Below are positions 43,360-52,760 of a stretch of DNA of 64,000 bases, piece after piece. The DNA comes from Sinorhizobium medicae (GTDB taxonomy: Bacteria; Pseudomonadota; Alphaproteobacteria; Rhizobiales; Rhizobiaceae). The first letter of the stretch is position 1. Every line of letters starts with the position of its first letter. The position numbers and the translations under genes were made by a program. The DNA is taken from positions 1 through 64,000 of the forward strand of contig NZ_VITA01000003.1 in assembly GCF_007827695.1 (NCBI RefSeq), given 5' to 3'. The notes beneath the pieces were generated by a model. That model had not been told where the DNA came from and did not search any database. It was given only the letters and a program-made list of their open reading frames with translations.

Positions 43360-44115
43360 CTACGCGGCACCCTTTTGCGGGGCGATCGCGATGCCGGAGA
43401 GGTCGGCGACAGGATTGACTGGCGTGTTCGCTCCCTTGCGTTCTGAATAGCGGTCGACCAATTGGACCGAATGCGGCCGCAGGAGGATCGTAAAACGGAT
43501 GAGTTCCTCCATGACATCGACGATGCGGTTGTAGTAGCTGGAAGGCTTCATCCGCCCGCTCGCATCGAATTCCTGGAACGCCTTGGCGACGCTCGACTGG
43601 TTGGGGATCGTGTACATGCGCATCCAACGCCCAAGAATACGCAGCGTGTTGACTGCGTTGAAGCTTTGCGAGCCGCCGGACACCTGCATGACAGCGAGGG
43701 TGCGGCCTTGTGTTGGACGGATGCCGCCCATGTTCAGTGGCAGGTGGTCGATCTGCGCCTTCATGATTCCGGTGATCTGGCCATGGCGCTCCGGCGAGCA
43801 CCAGACCATTCCTTCGGACCAGATTGCATGGTCGCGGAGCTCCTTCACGGCCGGGTGATCGTCGCCCTTGACCTGGTCGGGCAGCGGCAGGTCCGAAGGA
43901 TCGAAGATCCGGGTCTCGGCGCCGAAGTACTCAAGAATTCGTGCCGCCTCCTCTACGGAGAATCGGGAGTAGGAGTGCTCGCGCAGCGATCCGTAGAGGA
44001 GCAGGATGCGGGGCTTGTGGTCGATCGGCCCGAGGCCCTCCGCCGGATTGCGGTGTGCGTAGGCAGGGTCGAGAGCCGGCAGGTAATCGATGTCAGGAAC
44101 GGTGCGCAATCTCAT
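43360..44115 (-). CDS. arsH: ArsH, NADPH-dependent FMN reductase of organoarsenical resistance
   Basis: A 251-residue flavoprotein that oxidises trivalent methylated arsenicals and can act as an FMN or quinone reductase. The flavodoxin-like FMN site is [13 protein letters not shown] near residue 38. Conserved [20 protein letters not shown] and [17 protein letters not shown] follow. The N-terminus ([16 protein letters not shown]) is typical of Sinorhizobium ArsH. It is 12 bases after acr3. Confidence 0.95.
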   Translation of the reverse strand: MRLRTVPDIDYLPALDPAYAHRNPAEGLGPIDHKPRILLLYGSLREHSYSRFSVEEAARILEYFGAETRIFDPSDLPLPDQVKGDDHPAVKELRDHAIWSEGMVWCSPERHGQITGIMKAQIDHLPLNMGGIRPTQGRTLAVMQVSGGSQSFNAVNTLRILGRWMRMYTIPNQSSVAKAFQEFDASGRMKPSSYYNRIVDVMEELIRFTILLRPHSVQLVDRYSERKGANTPVNPVADLSGIAIAPQKGAA

Positions 44116-44127
44116 TTTCGGGTCTCC

Positions 44128-45207
44128 TTATGCTTCAGAGGCGACAGCCGCGGGAGCCGTTTCGGCGAAGTAGCGGCGGCCGAGCCAGAGTGCGAGCTGC
44201 ACCAGCAGGATCAGCACAGGTACTTCCACAAGCGGTCCGATGACCGCGGCAAAGGCCACCGGGGACGCAAGACCGAAGGCGGCAATGGCGACGGCGATCG
44301 CCAGTTCGAAGTTGTTGCCCGCAGCCGTGAATGCAACCGCGGTGGTACGCGGATAGTCGGTGTCGATCAGTTTCGCCATGAAGAAACTGACGGTGAACAT
44401 GATGACGAAGTAGATCGTCAGGGGGATCGCGATCAGGACGACATCGAACGGCAGCCTCACGACATCGCCGCCCTTCAGGCTGAACATCGCGACGATGGTG
44501 AACAGCAGCGCCGCAAGCGTGATCGGGCTGACCTTCGGCAGGAAGGCGTTCTCGTACCAGTCCTCGCCTTTTGCCTTCGTAAGGATGCGGCGCGACAGGT
44601 AACCTGCGAGGAACGGTATTCCGAGATAGATCAGCACTGCCTCGGCGATCGTCCAGAAGGACACGTCGATGACGCTTCCTTCGAGCCCGAAGAGTGGCGG
44701 CAGAAAGGTGAGGAAGAACCAGGCATATATGGTGAAGAAGAGGATCTGGAAGATCGAATTGAAGGCGACGAGACCTGCAACATACTGATTGTCGCCGCGG
44801 GCGAGCTGATTCCAGACAAGGACCATGGCGATGCAGCGAGCGAGACCGATCAGGATAAGCCCCGTCATATATTCCGGATAGTCGCGCAGGAACAGCACGG
44901 CGAGCCCGAACATGAGCACCGGGCCGATCAGCCAGTTCTGCACCAGCGAGAGCGTTAGTATACGCTTGTCGGCAAAGACCTGATGGAGCTCCTCGTAACG
45001 CACCTTGGCGAGCGGCGGATACATCATAAGGATGAGTCCGATCGCGATCGGAACGTTGGTGGTCCCGACGGAAAGACCATCGAGGGCTGCCGGCAGGCCC
45101 GTGAAAACCGTGCCGAGCACAAGGCCGAGCGCCATGGCGGAAAATATCCAGACTGTCAGATAGCGGTCGAGGAACGAGAGGCGGGTTGTGGGCTGAGCGG
45201 GACGCAA
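44128..45207 (-). CDS. acr3: Acr3-type arsenite efflux permease, TTG start
   Basis: A 359-residue bile/arsenite/riboflavin transporter-family permease with about ten membrane segments. The arsenite-site Cys is in [19 protein letters not shown] near residue 120, and [15 protein letters not shown] is typical. The frame is open far upstream, but the protein begins at TTG 45207, with AAGGAG seven bases ahead; no in-frame ATG fits. It exports As(III) produced by the reductases upstream. Confidence 0.92.
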   Translation of the reverse strand: MRPAQPTTRLSFLDRYLTVWIFSAMALGLVLGTVFTGLPAALDGLSVGTTNVPIAIGLILMMYPPLAKVRYEELHQVFADKRILTLSLVQNWLIGPVLMFGLAVLFLRDYPEYMTGLILIGLARCIAMVLVWNQLARGDNQYVAGLVAFNSIFQILFFTIYAWFFLTFLPPLFGLEGSVIDVSFWTIAEAVLIYLGIPFLAGYLSRRILTKAKGEDWYENAFLPKVSPITLAALLFTIVAMFSLKGGDVVRLPFDVVLIAIPLTIYFVIMFTVSFFMAKLIDTDYPRTTAVAFTAAGNNFELAIAVAIAAFGLASPVAFAAVIGPLVEVPVLILLVQLALWLGRRYFAETAPAAVASEA

Positions 45208-45290
45208 TTGCGTTCTCCTTGCAAATAAGTTCGGTGCGCAGCCTCGCACGAGGCGTCGCTTAAGGTCGGTCCGACCTATAAACATCGTGG

Positions 45291-45394
45291 TCCAGAGCAA
45301 TTCCAGGAAAAGTGCGTAGCGATTTTCGGTCCGGAATTTGCGCCAAAACAAAGAGTTAGAGAGTTTCCGCGGTTCGGAGAAAAGCGGAAATGCT
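45291..45394. repeat. rhizobial intergenic mosaic element (RIME-like)
   Basis: The run from CAGAGCAATTCCAGGAAAAG through CGGTCCGGAATT to AAAACAAAGAGTTAGAG, closing with TTTCCGCGGTTCGGAGAAAAGCGGAAA, matches the pattern of the short mosaic repeats scattered between rhizobial genes. It lies between the glutaredoxin-type arsC and acr3, just inside the operon, and may form a stem at its right end. Confidence 0.6.
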
Positions 45395-45824
45395 AGACCT
45401 GCCGGCCGCTCGCGTCGACGACGACCTGGCCGTCCTCCTTTATGAAAGCGCCCTTCTGCTCTTGGGGCAGGATCTCCAGAACGGCCTCTGAAGGTCGGCA
45501 CAGCTTCACGCCAAGTGGTGAGACGACGATGGGGCGGTTGATCAGGATGGGATGCTGCATCATCGCGTCAAGGAGTTGGCCATCGGTAAGAGCCGGATCG
45601 CCAAGGCCGAGTTCCTGGTATGGTGTCCCCTTTTCCCGAACCAAGTCGCGGACGGATATGCCCATACGGACGAGCAACTGCTCCAGCAGCGGCCGGCTTG
45701 GGGGAGTCTTCAAATATTCGACCACATGCGGTTCAATCCCGGCATTGCGTATCATAGCCAAGGTGTTCCGCGACGTCCCGCAATCCGGGTTGTGATAGAT
45801 GACGATGTCGATCGGGTCTGTCAT
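45393..45824 (-). CDS. arsC: glutaredoxin-linked arsenate reductase ArsC
   Basis: A 143-residue ArsC of the thioredoxin-fold, glutaredoxin-dependent class that reduces As(V) to As(III). The catalytic motif is [12 protein letters not shown] with Cys15. The arginine-bearing middle ([17 protein letters not shown]) is intact. It overlaps the stop of the other reductase gene by four bases. Confidence 0.93.
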   Translation of the reverse strand: MTDPIDIVIYHNPDCGTSRNTLAMIRNAGIEPHVVEYLKTPPSRPLLEQLLVRMGISVRDLVREKGTPYQELGLGDPALTDGQLLDAMMQHPILINRPIVVSPLGVKLCRPSEAVLEILPQEQKGAFIKEDGQVVVDASGRQV

Positions 45825-46348
45825 GCGACGTCGGGCCTTTGCGAAGTGGAGCCTTCCATCTGGCCTATTTCGTGCAGTCTCGCCGTCAGGCTCAGCCGCT
45901 CCAGGCTTTCCACAGGAAGCGCTGCGAAGGCAGCGATGCGAAGTTTCATATGGCGAAGCGTCGTGGCGAAGGCGACGCGCTTCTCGGCGTCTGTCCCCTC
46001 GACGGCTGCCGGGTCATCGACGCCCCAATGCGCTGTCATGGGCTGTCCCGGCCAGACCGGGCAGGCCTCGCCCGCCGCGTTGTCGCAGACGGTGAAGACG
46101 AAATCGAGTTCGGGCGCGCCGGGCACGGCAAACTCGTCCCAACTCTTTGACCGAAGCCCTTCGACGGGATAGTGGTGGCCCGCGAGCGTCTCGATGGCGA
46201 ACGGATTGACCTTGTTCTTAGGTTGGCTCCCCGCGGAATAGGCATTGAACTTACCGGCTCCATCCCTTCGCAGAACGCTTTCCGCGATGATCGAACGTGC
46301 GGAATTGCCCGTGCAGAGAAACATCACATTGAACGTCGTCTTGGCCAT
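45821..46348 (-). CDS. arsC: low-molecular-weight phosphatase-type arsenate reductase
   Basis: A 175-residue ArsC of the tyrosine-phosphatase fold, coupled to thioredoxin or mycothiol-like thiols. The P-loop is FLCTGNSARSI (CX5R) near residue 11, and the resolving region is FVFTVCDNAAGEACPVWPG. It is unrelated in fold to the reductase that follows. Its start overlaps the arsR stop by one base. Confidence 0.92.
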   Translation of the reverse strand: MAKTTFNVMFLCTGNSARSIIAESVLRRDGAGKFNAYSAGSQPKNKVNPFAIETLAGHHYPVEGLRSKSWDEFAVPGAPELDFVFTVCDNAAGEACPVWPGQPMTAHWGVDDPAAVEGTDAEKRVAFATTLRHMKLRIAAFAALPVESLERLSLTARLHEIGQMEGSTSQRPDVA

Positions 46349-46698
46349 CAGGTTACCTTTTCCTTTGAACGACAGGGATCAAGTTCCTCGACCAGCGGGG
46401 CGCAGAGATCGGCATTCCCCCCGCAGCAATCCTTGACCAGAAAGAGAGTGAGATCGCGCAGGCGCGAAACATCCGCGCGGTAGACGATAAGGCGGCTGCG
46501 GCGCTCGGAAGACACCAGACCCGCCCGAGCAAGAATATTCAGATGCGTCGACATGGTGTTGTGGGGCACCGCCAAGGCGCGAGCGATATCGCCTGCGGGC
46601 AACCCATGGGGCTCATGCCGGACAAGCAGGCGGAAGGTCTCCAGCCGGGTCGACTGGGCGAGTGCCGCAAGGGCGAGAATTGCGTTTTCCTGTTCCAT
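46348..46698 (-). CDS. arsR: ArsR-family arsenic-responsive repressor
   Basis: A 116-residue winged-helix repressor (LPAGDIARALAVPHNTMSTHLNIL). The metalloid site is near the C-terminus: KDCCGGNADLC with Cys91, Cys92 and Cys99. This matches the Acidithiobacillus-type arrangement rather than the CxC in the recognition helix. First gene of the operon. Confidence 0.93.
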   Translation of the reverse strand: MEQENAILALAALAQSTRLETFRLLVRHEPHGLPAGDIARALAVPHNTMSTHLNILARAGLVSSERRSRLIVYRADVSRLRDLTLFLVKDCCGGNADLCAPLVEELDPCRSKEKVT

Positions 46699-46732
46699 AT
46701 GTCGAGAATACCCGAAATATGGACAACGTCAA
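46695..46732 (-). promoter_or_regulatory. arsR promoter and operator-like dyad
   Basis: On the minus strand TTGACG (46732-46727), a 16-base gap and TATTCT (46710-46705) form a good promoter. CCATAT at 46695-46700 and ATATGG at 46717-46722 form a dyad across it. Transcription would begin close to the ATG at 46698, so the message may be leaderless. Confidence 0.5.
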
Positions 46733-46875
46733 GCGTCAGGTGCTACACGAGACGCGGAGCTCTTCCTGTGCCCGGGCGATCAACACTGCTTCGCCGATCG
46801 TTCAATCCCGTCCTGCGGCACGCATGCAACCGCTATAAGGGGAAGCCGGTCGGCATCGTCAGGACCGGCGGAGGG

Positions 46876-47523
46876 TCAGGTCCGCCTCGACAGGACGATG
46901 TGGCTCGCCTTTTCCGACGGGACGTACTCGGTCACCTCGTAGCCGAGGCGAGGCAGGTCCATATCGGCAAAGAGCGCCTCACCGCTGCCGAGGAGGATCG
47001 GCGCGATCGCGATATGCATCTCGTCAACCAGACGGGCGTTCAGATACTGCCGGATGGTGGCGCTGCCGCCGCCAAGGCGGACATCACGCCCGTCCGCCGC
47101 TTCCCTGGCACTGCTGAGCGCGGCTTCGATGCCGTTGGTGACGAAGTGGAAGACGGTGCCGCCCTCCATTTCCAGCGACGGACGCGCATGGTTTGTCAGG
47201 ACGAAGACAGGGCCATGATAGGGCGGGTTTTCGCCCCACCAGCCCCTCCAGGATTGGTCGGGCCAGGGTCCCCGCACCGGCCCGAACATGTTCCGGCCGA
47301 GGATCCAGGCGCCGATATTGTCGAACCCCCGTGCAGCGAAATCCTCGTCGATGCCGGTCGTTCCCTCCTTCTTGCCTGACATCCGCTGGAAGGTGTGAGT
47401 AGGGACAAACCACTCGTGCAAAGCTTCTCCGCCCCTGCCCAACGGATTGTCGAGGTTCTGGTCGGGTCCGGCGGCGTATCCGTCGAGCGAAATCGAGAAA
47501 GCATGAATTCGAAGCCGGGACAT
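46876..47523 (-). CDS. dihydrofolate reductase-family (RibD C-terminal-like) protein
   Basis: A 215-residue reductase of the RibD_C family. N-terminal HAFSISLDGYAAGPDQ and the nucleotide-binding VRLGGGSATIRQYL near residue 150 are visible, with DEMHIAIAPILLGSGE near the end. Members bind NADPH, but most are not true folate enzymes. It follows the hydrolase gene by 48 bases on the same strand. Confidence 0.85.
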   Translation of the reverse strand: MSRLRIHAFSISLDGYAAGPDQNLDNPLGRGGEALHEWFVPTHTFQRMSGKKEGTTGIDEDFAARGFDNIGAWILGRNMFGPVRGPWPDQSWRGWWGENPPYHGPVFVLTNHARPSLEMEGGTVFHFVTNGIEAALSSAREAADGRDVRLGGGSATIRQYLNARLVDEMHIAIAPILLGSGEALFADMDLPRLGYEVTEYVPSEKASHIVLSRRT

Positions 47524-47571
47524 GGTTTTTCTCCTGAAATGCTTGGTGAATCGGACGATCTGGCGGGCGGC

Positions 47572-48426
47572 TTAATCGTTCGGGTGCGTGTTGGTGTGCT
47601 TCGTGATCGCGGAGATGATCTCATCCCAGTCCGCCGGGTGCAGCTCGTGTCCGCCCCCAGAGATCTCGACCAGCTTGGCTCCATTGACCGCCGCCACGAG
47701 GGCCGCTCCATGCTCTGCCGGAAATACAGGATCAGCGGTGCCGTGGATGACCAGAAGCGGCACTTTCATCTCGTGCAGCCGACCTTGCCACGCATCGCTG
47801 ATCTCAAAGAGGATGCTGTGATTAGTGGCGCTGAGATAACCGTCTGAGCGGTCGAAATCCCTTTCGATGAAGGCTCCGGTCTCGGCCCGCTCGAACGGAT
47901 GTGCCGTGCTTGCGACCAAGCGCGCATCCTCGACCATGTAAGCGACCGCCTCTGCCCGGTTTGTCCAGTCCACCTTCACGTTCATGTGGTCCATCCAGGC
48001 CCTCCCGCTCTCCGGGAGATGGGATGTGTTCATCCCGATCGGCGAACTGCTGATCGCCGTCAGGGAACGCACGCGCTCGGGATGCTTGAGCGCGGCAGCC
48101 TGGCCGACCATCCCACCGAGAGACATCCCGACGACGTGGGCGGCGGAAATCCCGTAACAGTCGAGCACCCGGATGACGTCGTCAACAGCATCATCGAAAG
48201 CATATCCCGGCCGACCTGGCGGGTACTTCGTCGAGAGACCGGTGTCGCGCTGATCGTAGCGAATAACAAAGCGGCCGCGTTCCGCTAACTGGCGGCAGAA
48301 TCTCTCACGCCACCACAGCATGGATGCCATTCCCCCCATGATGAGAAGGACCGGGGGATGCGCCGATTCGCCGAAGGCTTCGGTGGCGATCTCGACATCA
48401 TGACTCCTGACGAAACGCATGCTCAT
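47572..48426 (-). CDS. alpha/beta hydrolase
   Basis: A 284-residue hydrolase. The nucleophile elbow is VVGMSLGGMVGQ (Ser in GMSLG). The oxyanion region is LIMGGMASMLWW, the acid is in GTADPVFP and the His is in SGGGHELHP. The substrate is unknown; ester hydrolases of the antibiotic/aclacinomycin-esterase type look similar. The start at 48426 has GGAGG seven bases ahead. An inverted repeat 37 bp upstream may be an operator. Confidence 0.85.
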   Translation of the reverse strand: MSMRFVRSHDVEIATEAFGESAHPPVLLIMGGMASMLWWRERFCRQLAERGRFVIRYDQRDTGLSTKYPPGRPGYAFDDAVDDVIRVLDCYGISAAHVVGMSLGGMVGQAAALKHPERVRSLTAISSSPIGMNTSHLPESGRAWMDHMNVKVDWTNRAEAVAYMVEDARLVASTAHPFERAETGAFIERDFDRSDGYLSATNHSILFEISDAWQGRLHEMKVPLLVIHGTADPVFPAEHGAALVAAVNGAKLVEISGGGHELHPADWDEIISAITKHTNTHPND

Positions 48427-48462
48427 GGAAGCCTCCCGGTCATGCTCCAGTTGATTGCGATA

Positions 48463-48511
48463 TGCAACTGGTTGCAGATTTACTACAAGCGATTTCCTTC
48501 TGCAACCAGTT
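48463..48511. repeat. inverted repeat, probable repressor site
   Basis: AACTGGTTGCAG (48466-48477) and CTGCAACCAGTT (48500-48511) are 12-bp perfect inverted arms, 22 bases apart. The first arm is itself part of the dyad TGCAAC-TG-GTTGCA (48463-48476), which suits a TetR- or MarR-type repressor of the hydrolase gene. Elsewhere in 48427-48876 nothing else is recognised. Confidence 0.55.
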
Positions 48512-48876
48512 TCGCATAATTCCAAACACGCCGCTGGACGCCCCAACTCCGGCTGCGCGCATCCCCCCGCTCCTTGCCGATACGCGTCCGGATCGCTAAA
48601 CCCCTGATGAGGGTCCACTCGGATAAGTACAACTCTCTCCGCCGCAAATCTTCTCCAGCGCCATGATCTCATCGTGAAGTATACCTACGACAACCTCAGG
48701 TACTTAAGAAAAATCGCAAGTTGCGGGAAAAATGTTATCCACACAACCACCCAGGTATTTCTTAGGCAGAAACAACTACTTGCTTCCACACGAACAATCC
48801 GGCCGTAAGTGCTGTCACCGTTATGCCTCATTCGACCCTCACCACCCCGGCCGTCAAAACAGCAGGGAGTAAACGA

Positions 48877-50067
48877 ATGAACATCAATGGAACTAGCGTC
48901 GCCAACAAGCTCATCGGCACGAACCTTGCGGACACGCTCCGGGGTTACGATGGCAATGACGTCATTTGGGGCGATGCTGGTGACGACTATCTCGATGGAG
49001 GGCTCGGCAACGACACGCTCTATGGCGGCCTCGGCAACGACTTTTTCAAGGTCGGTGCGGGAGATGACTACGCCGAAGGCGGCGACGGCAACGACAGCTT
49101 CGATGGCGGCGCTGGCGCCGATACGCTGATCGGCGGGCTCGGCAACGATACCTTCTCCGGCGAGGACGGCAATGACATCATCGACGGCGGCGATGGTCAT
49201 GACCATATTCTGGGGGGCCCCGGCAACGACGAGATTCACGGTGGCGCAGGTGAGGAATACATCGACGCCGGATTGGGAGACGACATCATCTATGCCGGCT
49301 CGGGAAATGACGGCTTCAACAACCGCATCGACCCCGCGACAGGCAAGCTGACGCAGCAGGCGGTCGGTGGTGGCGCCGGCAACGATACGATCTATGGCGA
49401 AGAGGGCAGTGACGCCCTGAAGGGCCAATCCGGGCACGACCGGGTCTATGGCGGCATAGGCGACGACATTGTCGACGGCGGCGACGGGAACAACTACCTC
49501 GACGGCGGTGATGGGAATGACGTGCTCGATTCCGAGGGCGGCATCGACGAAGCCCGTGGCGGTATCGGCAACGATCGGATTGCCGTGGGCGGCGGCAATG
49601 ATCTGGCATACGGAGATGCCGGCGACGATATCCTGTCGGGAGCAGCGGGCGATGACATCCTTGATGGCGGCCTCGGCAACGACCTTGTCACTGCCGGGGA
49701 CGGAAACGACACGCTACGCGGTGACGCTGGGAAAGATACCCTTCTCGCCGAGGCGGGAAGCGACATCCTCTGGGGTGGGGCCGACGCCGATCGCTTCGTG
49801 TTCAAGGGCGCCGGTTCGCTCGTCGGACGGGATTCCGTTATGGACTTTCAGAACGGCGTCGATCTGTTTGTTCTGGAGAACCTTGGAATCAAGCAATATT
49901 CGAGTTCCGGCGCGGCGGGCACGATTTACGCGTACAATGACGCGAGCGGAGACGTGATGTTGAAAGGCTATGATTCTGCGGGCAACGCGGTGACGATACA
50001 TGTCGACGATCCGGCGAATAGCCTCGCTGCCTCTCACTTCAGCAGCGCGGATTTTCTCTTCGCTTGA
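48877..50067 (+). CDS. RTX calcium-binding repeat protein
   Basis: A 396-residue secreted-type protein made of RTX nonapeptides (GGXGXDXUX), for example GGLGNDTLYGGLGNDFF, GGDGNDSFDGGAGADTLIGGLG and GGDGNNYLDGGDGNDVL. A C-terminal non-repeat domain follows (LWGGADADRFVFKGAGSLVG ... HFSSADFLFA), like the secretion-competent ends of serralysin-family proteins. The first 20 residues lack a signal peptide. The ATG at 48877 has AGGGAG eight bases ahead; 48823 is possible. Type I export is expected, but no transporter genes are nearby. Confidence 0.88.
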   Translation: MNINGTSVANKLIGTNLADTLRGYDGNDVIWGDAGDDYLDGGLGNDTLYGGLGNDFFKVGAGDDYAEGGDGNDSFDGGAGADTLIGGLGNDTFSGEDGNDIIDGGDGHDHILGGPGNDEIHGGAGEEYIDAGLGDDIIYAGSGNDGFNNRIDPATGKLTQQAVGGGAGNDTIYGEEGSDALKGQSGHDRVYGGIGDDIVDGGDGNNYLDGGDGNDVLDSEGGIDEARGGIGNDRIAVGGGNDLAYGDAGDDILSGAAGDDILDGGLGNDLVTAGDGNDTLRGDAGKDTLLAEAGSDILWGGADADRFVFKGAGSLVGRDSVMDFQNGVDLFVLENLGIKQYSSSGAAGTIYAYNDASGDVMLKGYDSAGNAVTIHVDDPANSLAASHFSSADFLFA

Positions 50068-50075
50068 TCGAACTT

Positions 50076-50108
50076 CGAACGCCGCACGCATCCGGTGTGC
50101 GGCGTTCG
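50076..50108 (+). terminator. stem-loop after the RTX gene
   Basis: CGAACGCCGCAC (50076-50087) pairs perfectly with GTGCGGCGTTCG (50097-50108) over 12 bp, with a nine-base loop, nine bases after the RTX stop. No T-run follows, so termination may need Rho or the stem may guard the 3' end. Confidence 0.6.
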
Positions 50109-50285
50109 ATGTGGCGTCAAAGCGATGAAGGGACTTCTGCGCGGATCATGCAAATCGGGATCCGCTGGAGCCTTCTGAAGCCTCGGGTGGAACACACTGT
50201 CGGGCAAGCCACGCCTTGTCGCCCCCTTTTGCCCATCCGCCCGAATTGATCGTCGCGTGGCACCGCGAGACCCGCGCTGTCAGGG

Positions 50286-51044
50286 CTATGGCAGCAGCAA
50301 TCCGCCGTCCACATGCATGACCTGCCCCGTAATATGGCGTGCTCCGGGCGAGAGGAGGAAGGCGACGAGCTCCGCCACGTCGACCGGTTCACCGAGCCTG
50401 CCATTCGGCGTCACCGCGCGCGCGCTCTCCATGGCTGCGGACGACGTCGCGGCATGGCCTCCGTTGTCCTTGCGCGTGAACCCGGGCGCCACACAGTTTA
50501 CCGTCACGCCTTCGGGCGCCAGTTGGGCCGCCAGCGATTTGGCCAGAGCCTCGAGTGCAGCCTTGGCGGCACCTGATGCGGGAAAATGCATGCCGTTCGT
50601 CCCGAAGCCGTGCGCGACGAACGAACTGACGGCAACCACGCGCGCCTGCGCAGATGATCTAAGATCCGGCAAGGCGGCGTCGACCAGCCGGAAAAACGCC
50701 ATCGGCATCATGTCGAACGCCGCCTGCAGGTCCGCGTCCGTCAGCTGGCCGAATGTGGATCGCTGCGCGCGGCCGGCATTGGAGACGATCTGATCGAGGC
50801 CACCGAATGCTGCGCGCGCCGCTTCGACGAGACGTCCGGGGACCGCCGGATCGGACAGGTCCCCGAGTTCGGTGGCGACTTCGGCGCCTTTTGCGCCTGC
50901 CTCCTCCGTGACTTTCCTCAGCCCTTCCACATTGGCGCCAGTGTGCAACAGGAGCCGCATGCCAGGCGCGGCGATACGCCGCGCGATCGCGGCGCCGATC
51001 CCGCTGCCGGCGCCGGTAACGAGAATTCTTGGTGCGTCTGTCAT
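50286..51044 (-). CDS. SDR-family protein lacking the catalytic Tyr
   Basis: A 252-residue SDR with [10 protein letters not shown] and SNAGRAQ intact. The active-site strip reads [32 protein letters not shown] in sense; the position of the Tyr in YxxxK is Ser (SGAAK). So the Ser and Lys remain but the Tyr is missing. It is the last gene of the long minus-strand unit and may be a non-canonical dehydrogenase or a binding protein. The start at 51044 is eight bases from the transporter stop. Confidence 0.8.
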   Translation of the reverse strand: MTDAPRILVTGAGSGIGAAIARRIAAPGMRLLLHTGANVEGLRKVTEEAGAKGAEVATELGDLSDPAVPGRLVEAARAAFGGLDQIVSNAGRAQRSTFGQLTDADLQAAFDMMPMAFFRLVDAALPDLRSSAQARVVAVSSFVAHGFGTNGMHFPASGAAKAALEALAKSLAAQLAPEGVTVNCVAPGFTRKDNGGHAATSSAAMESARAVTPNGRLGEPVDVAELVAFLLSPGARHITGQVMHVDGGLLLP

Positions 51045-51051
51045 GGCGACC

Positions 51052-51780
51052 TCATGAAAATGCGCGCAGAAGCAGGACAAGGCCTGAAGCCGCCGAGACG
51101 ACGAGAACCACGAGTTTCACATGCCCTCGGTCCACAAGCCGCCGTCCCCAGCCGGACAAGAGGAAGCCCAGAAAAGCGAAGGGGAGCATGGTCCCCGCGA
51201 GAAGGAGGTCGGAGGAGCCGAAACTGCCGGCGACAAAAAGCGCCGCGATCGAGATGACGCCGCCGACGACAAAGAAGGCGTTCAAGGTCGCACGCATGCG
51301 CGCCCCGCCGGTATTTTGATAAACCATCGCCATGGGGGGAGCCCCGATCGAGGTCAAAGTACCCATGAAGCCGGACAGGACCCCGGCAAAGAACAGCGAA
51401 CGGCGCGTCGTTTCGATTTTCAACCCGAGAAGGCTAAGCGCCACGGCGAAGAGCACGCCCAAGCCGAAAACGGCCGCGAAGGCATCCGGGCTCAGCAATT
51501 GCAGGCAGAAAGCGGCCGCCCCTGCCGCCAGCAGGCGGCCAGTCAGGGAGAAGGCCAGATCCTGCCTGCTGACGTCGCGCCATTCCCGAACCATGCCGCC
51601 GGCGCTCACGGCAATTGCCATGGCCAGCATCGGCCCCGGCACGAAAGCAGCATCGATGATGGCGAGCATCGGCGCGGCGAGCATGTTGAATCCGAAACCC
51701 GTGGAACCCTGAACGGCGCCGGCAAGAACGAGCGCGAGGGCCGCGGCTATCCCCTGGGGACTGAGCAACAGATCCATCAT
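51052..51780 (-). CDS. TauE/SafE-family membrane exporter
   Basis: A 242-residue membrane protein of the TauE/SafE family with about eight hydrophobic segments. The first conserved repeat is [18 protein letters not shown] and the second is [18 protein letters not shown]. Members move small anions such as sulfite or sulfonate-derived acids. Its first ATG overlaps the stop of the ABC ATPase gene (ATGATG), so it belongs to the same operon; a waste product of the pathway may leave through it. Confidence 0.87.
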   Translation of the reverse strand: MMDLLLSPQGIAAALALVLAGAVQGSTGFGFNMLAAPMLAIIDAAFVPGPMLAMAIAVSAGGMVREWRDVSRQDLAFSLTGRLLAAGAAAFCLQLLSPDAFAAVFGLGVLFAVALSLLGLKIETTRRSLFFAGVLSGFMGTLTSIGAPPMAMVYQNTGGARMRATLNAFFVVGGVISIAALFVAGSFGSSDLLLAGTMLPFAFLGFLLSGWGRRLVDRGHVKLVVLVVSAASGLVLLLRAFS

Positions 51781-52760
51781 GCGTCACGATTCCAGCAGGC
51801 GGCAAAATGGTCGCCTGACTTGCGCAGGAGTTGCGGCTCCTCTTTGCGGCACCGATTGCTCGCAAGCGGGCAGCGCGGATGAAAGCGGCAGCCCTTTGGC
51901 GGGTTGGCGATGTCGACCGATTCTCCCGGAGGCACGATGCGCCGCCGCGCGCGCTGGAGCTTCGGATTGGCGACCGGAACCGCGGAAAGCAACGCTTCCG
52001 TATAGGGATGGATCGGCCGTTCATAGATCGCTTGGCGCGGTGCGATCTCGACGATCCTTCCCGCATACATGATCGCCACCCGATGCGAGATGTGCCGCAC
52101 GATGGCGAGGTCATGGGCGATGAAGAGATAGGAAATCCCGAGATCGCGCTGCAGGTCCTGCATGAGGTTGACGACCTGGGCCCGCACCGAGACGTCGAGG
52201 GCGGAGACGGGCTCATCGGCGACAATGAGCGCGGGCTTCAAAGCCAAGGCTCTTGCTATACCGATCCGCTGGCGCTGCCCGCCGGAAAAGCTGTGCGGAT
52301 AGCGATCGGCGGCATCACCGGGCAACCCCACCCGCTCCAGCAATTCGGCAACGGCGGTCCGCGCCTCCTCCGCGGATGCGGCGAGGCCGTGAACGATAAG
52401 CGGTTCCGCAACAATGCTGGACACCTTCATGCGCGGATTGAGCGAGGTATAGGGATCCTGCAGCACGATTTGCATTCGCGCCCGCAGGCGCCGCAACGCT
52501 TCGCCCTGCAAATTGGTGATGTCCTCGCCGTCGAAGACTATTCGGCCTTTCGCCGCGGGAATGCGGCGAAGAACGGCGCGGCCGACGGTCGTCTTGCCGG
52601 AGCCGGACTCGCCGACGAGGCCAAGGGTTTCGCCGGGCGCCAGTTCGAAACTGACGGCACTGACGGCACTGACGCTCCGCCGTTTGCGGAAAAGCCCGCC
52701 GGACGAGAGCTCGTAATCGATGGCAAGGCCCGAAACCGAAAGCACTGGGGCGGCGGTCAT
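51777..52760 (-). CDS. Dpp/Opp-type ABC ATPase (DppF position)
   Basis: A 327-residue ATPase of the oligopeptide class. Walker A is [15 protein letters not shown], the signature is [15 protein letters not shown] and Walker B is [12 protein letters not shown]. The oligo_HPY Cys cluster [15 protein letters not shown] lies near the C-terminus. The start at 52760 overlaps the DppD-position gene by four bases. Confidence 0.93.
   Translation of the reverse strand: MTAAPVLSVSGLAIDYELSSGGLFRKRRSVSAVSAVSFELAPGETLGLVGESGSGKTTVGRAVLRRIPAAKGRIVFDGEDITNLQGEALRRLRARMQIVLQDPYTSLNPRMKVSSIVAEPLIVHGLAASAEEARTAVAELLERVGLPGDAADRYPHSFSGGQRQRIGIARALALKPALIVADEPVSALDVSVRAQVVNLMQDLQRDLGISYLFIAHDLAIVRHISHRVAIMYAGRIVEIAPRQAIYERPIHPYTEALLSAVPVANPKLQRARRRIVPPGESVDIANPPKGCRFHPRCPLASNRCRKEEPQLLRKSGDHFAACWNRDA

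Noticed and set aside
42575-43801. Full-length LysR gene running into arsH
   Set aside because: The upstream 450 bases of this frame are the antisense-frame or out-of-frame reading of arsH; the DNA-binding helix is really absent.
48900-49780. Regularly repeated sequence considered as a CRISPR or satellite array
   Set aside because: The period is that of nine-residue RTX units in one open frame, the units vary at codon positions and there are no spacers.
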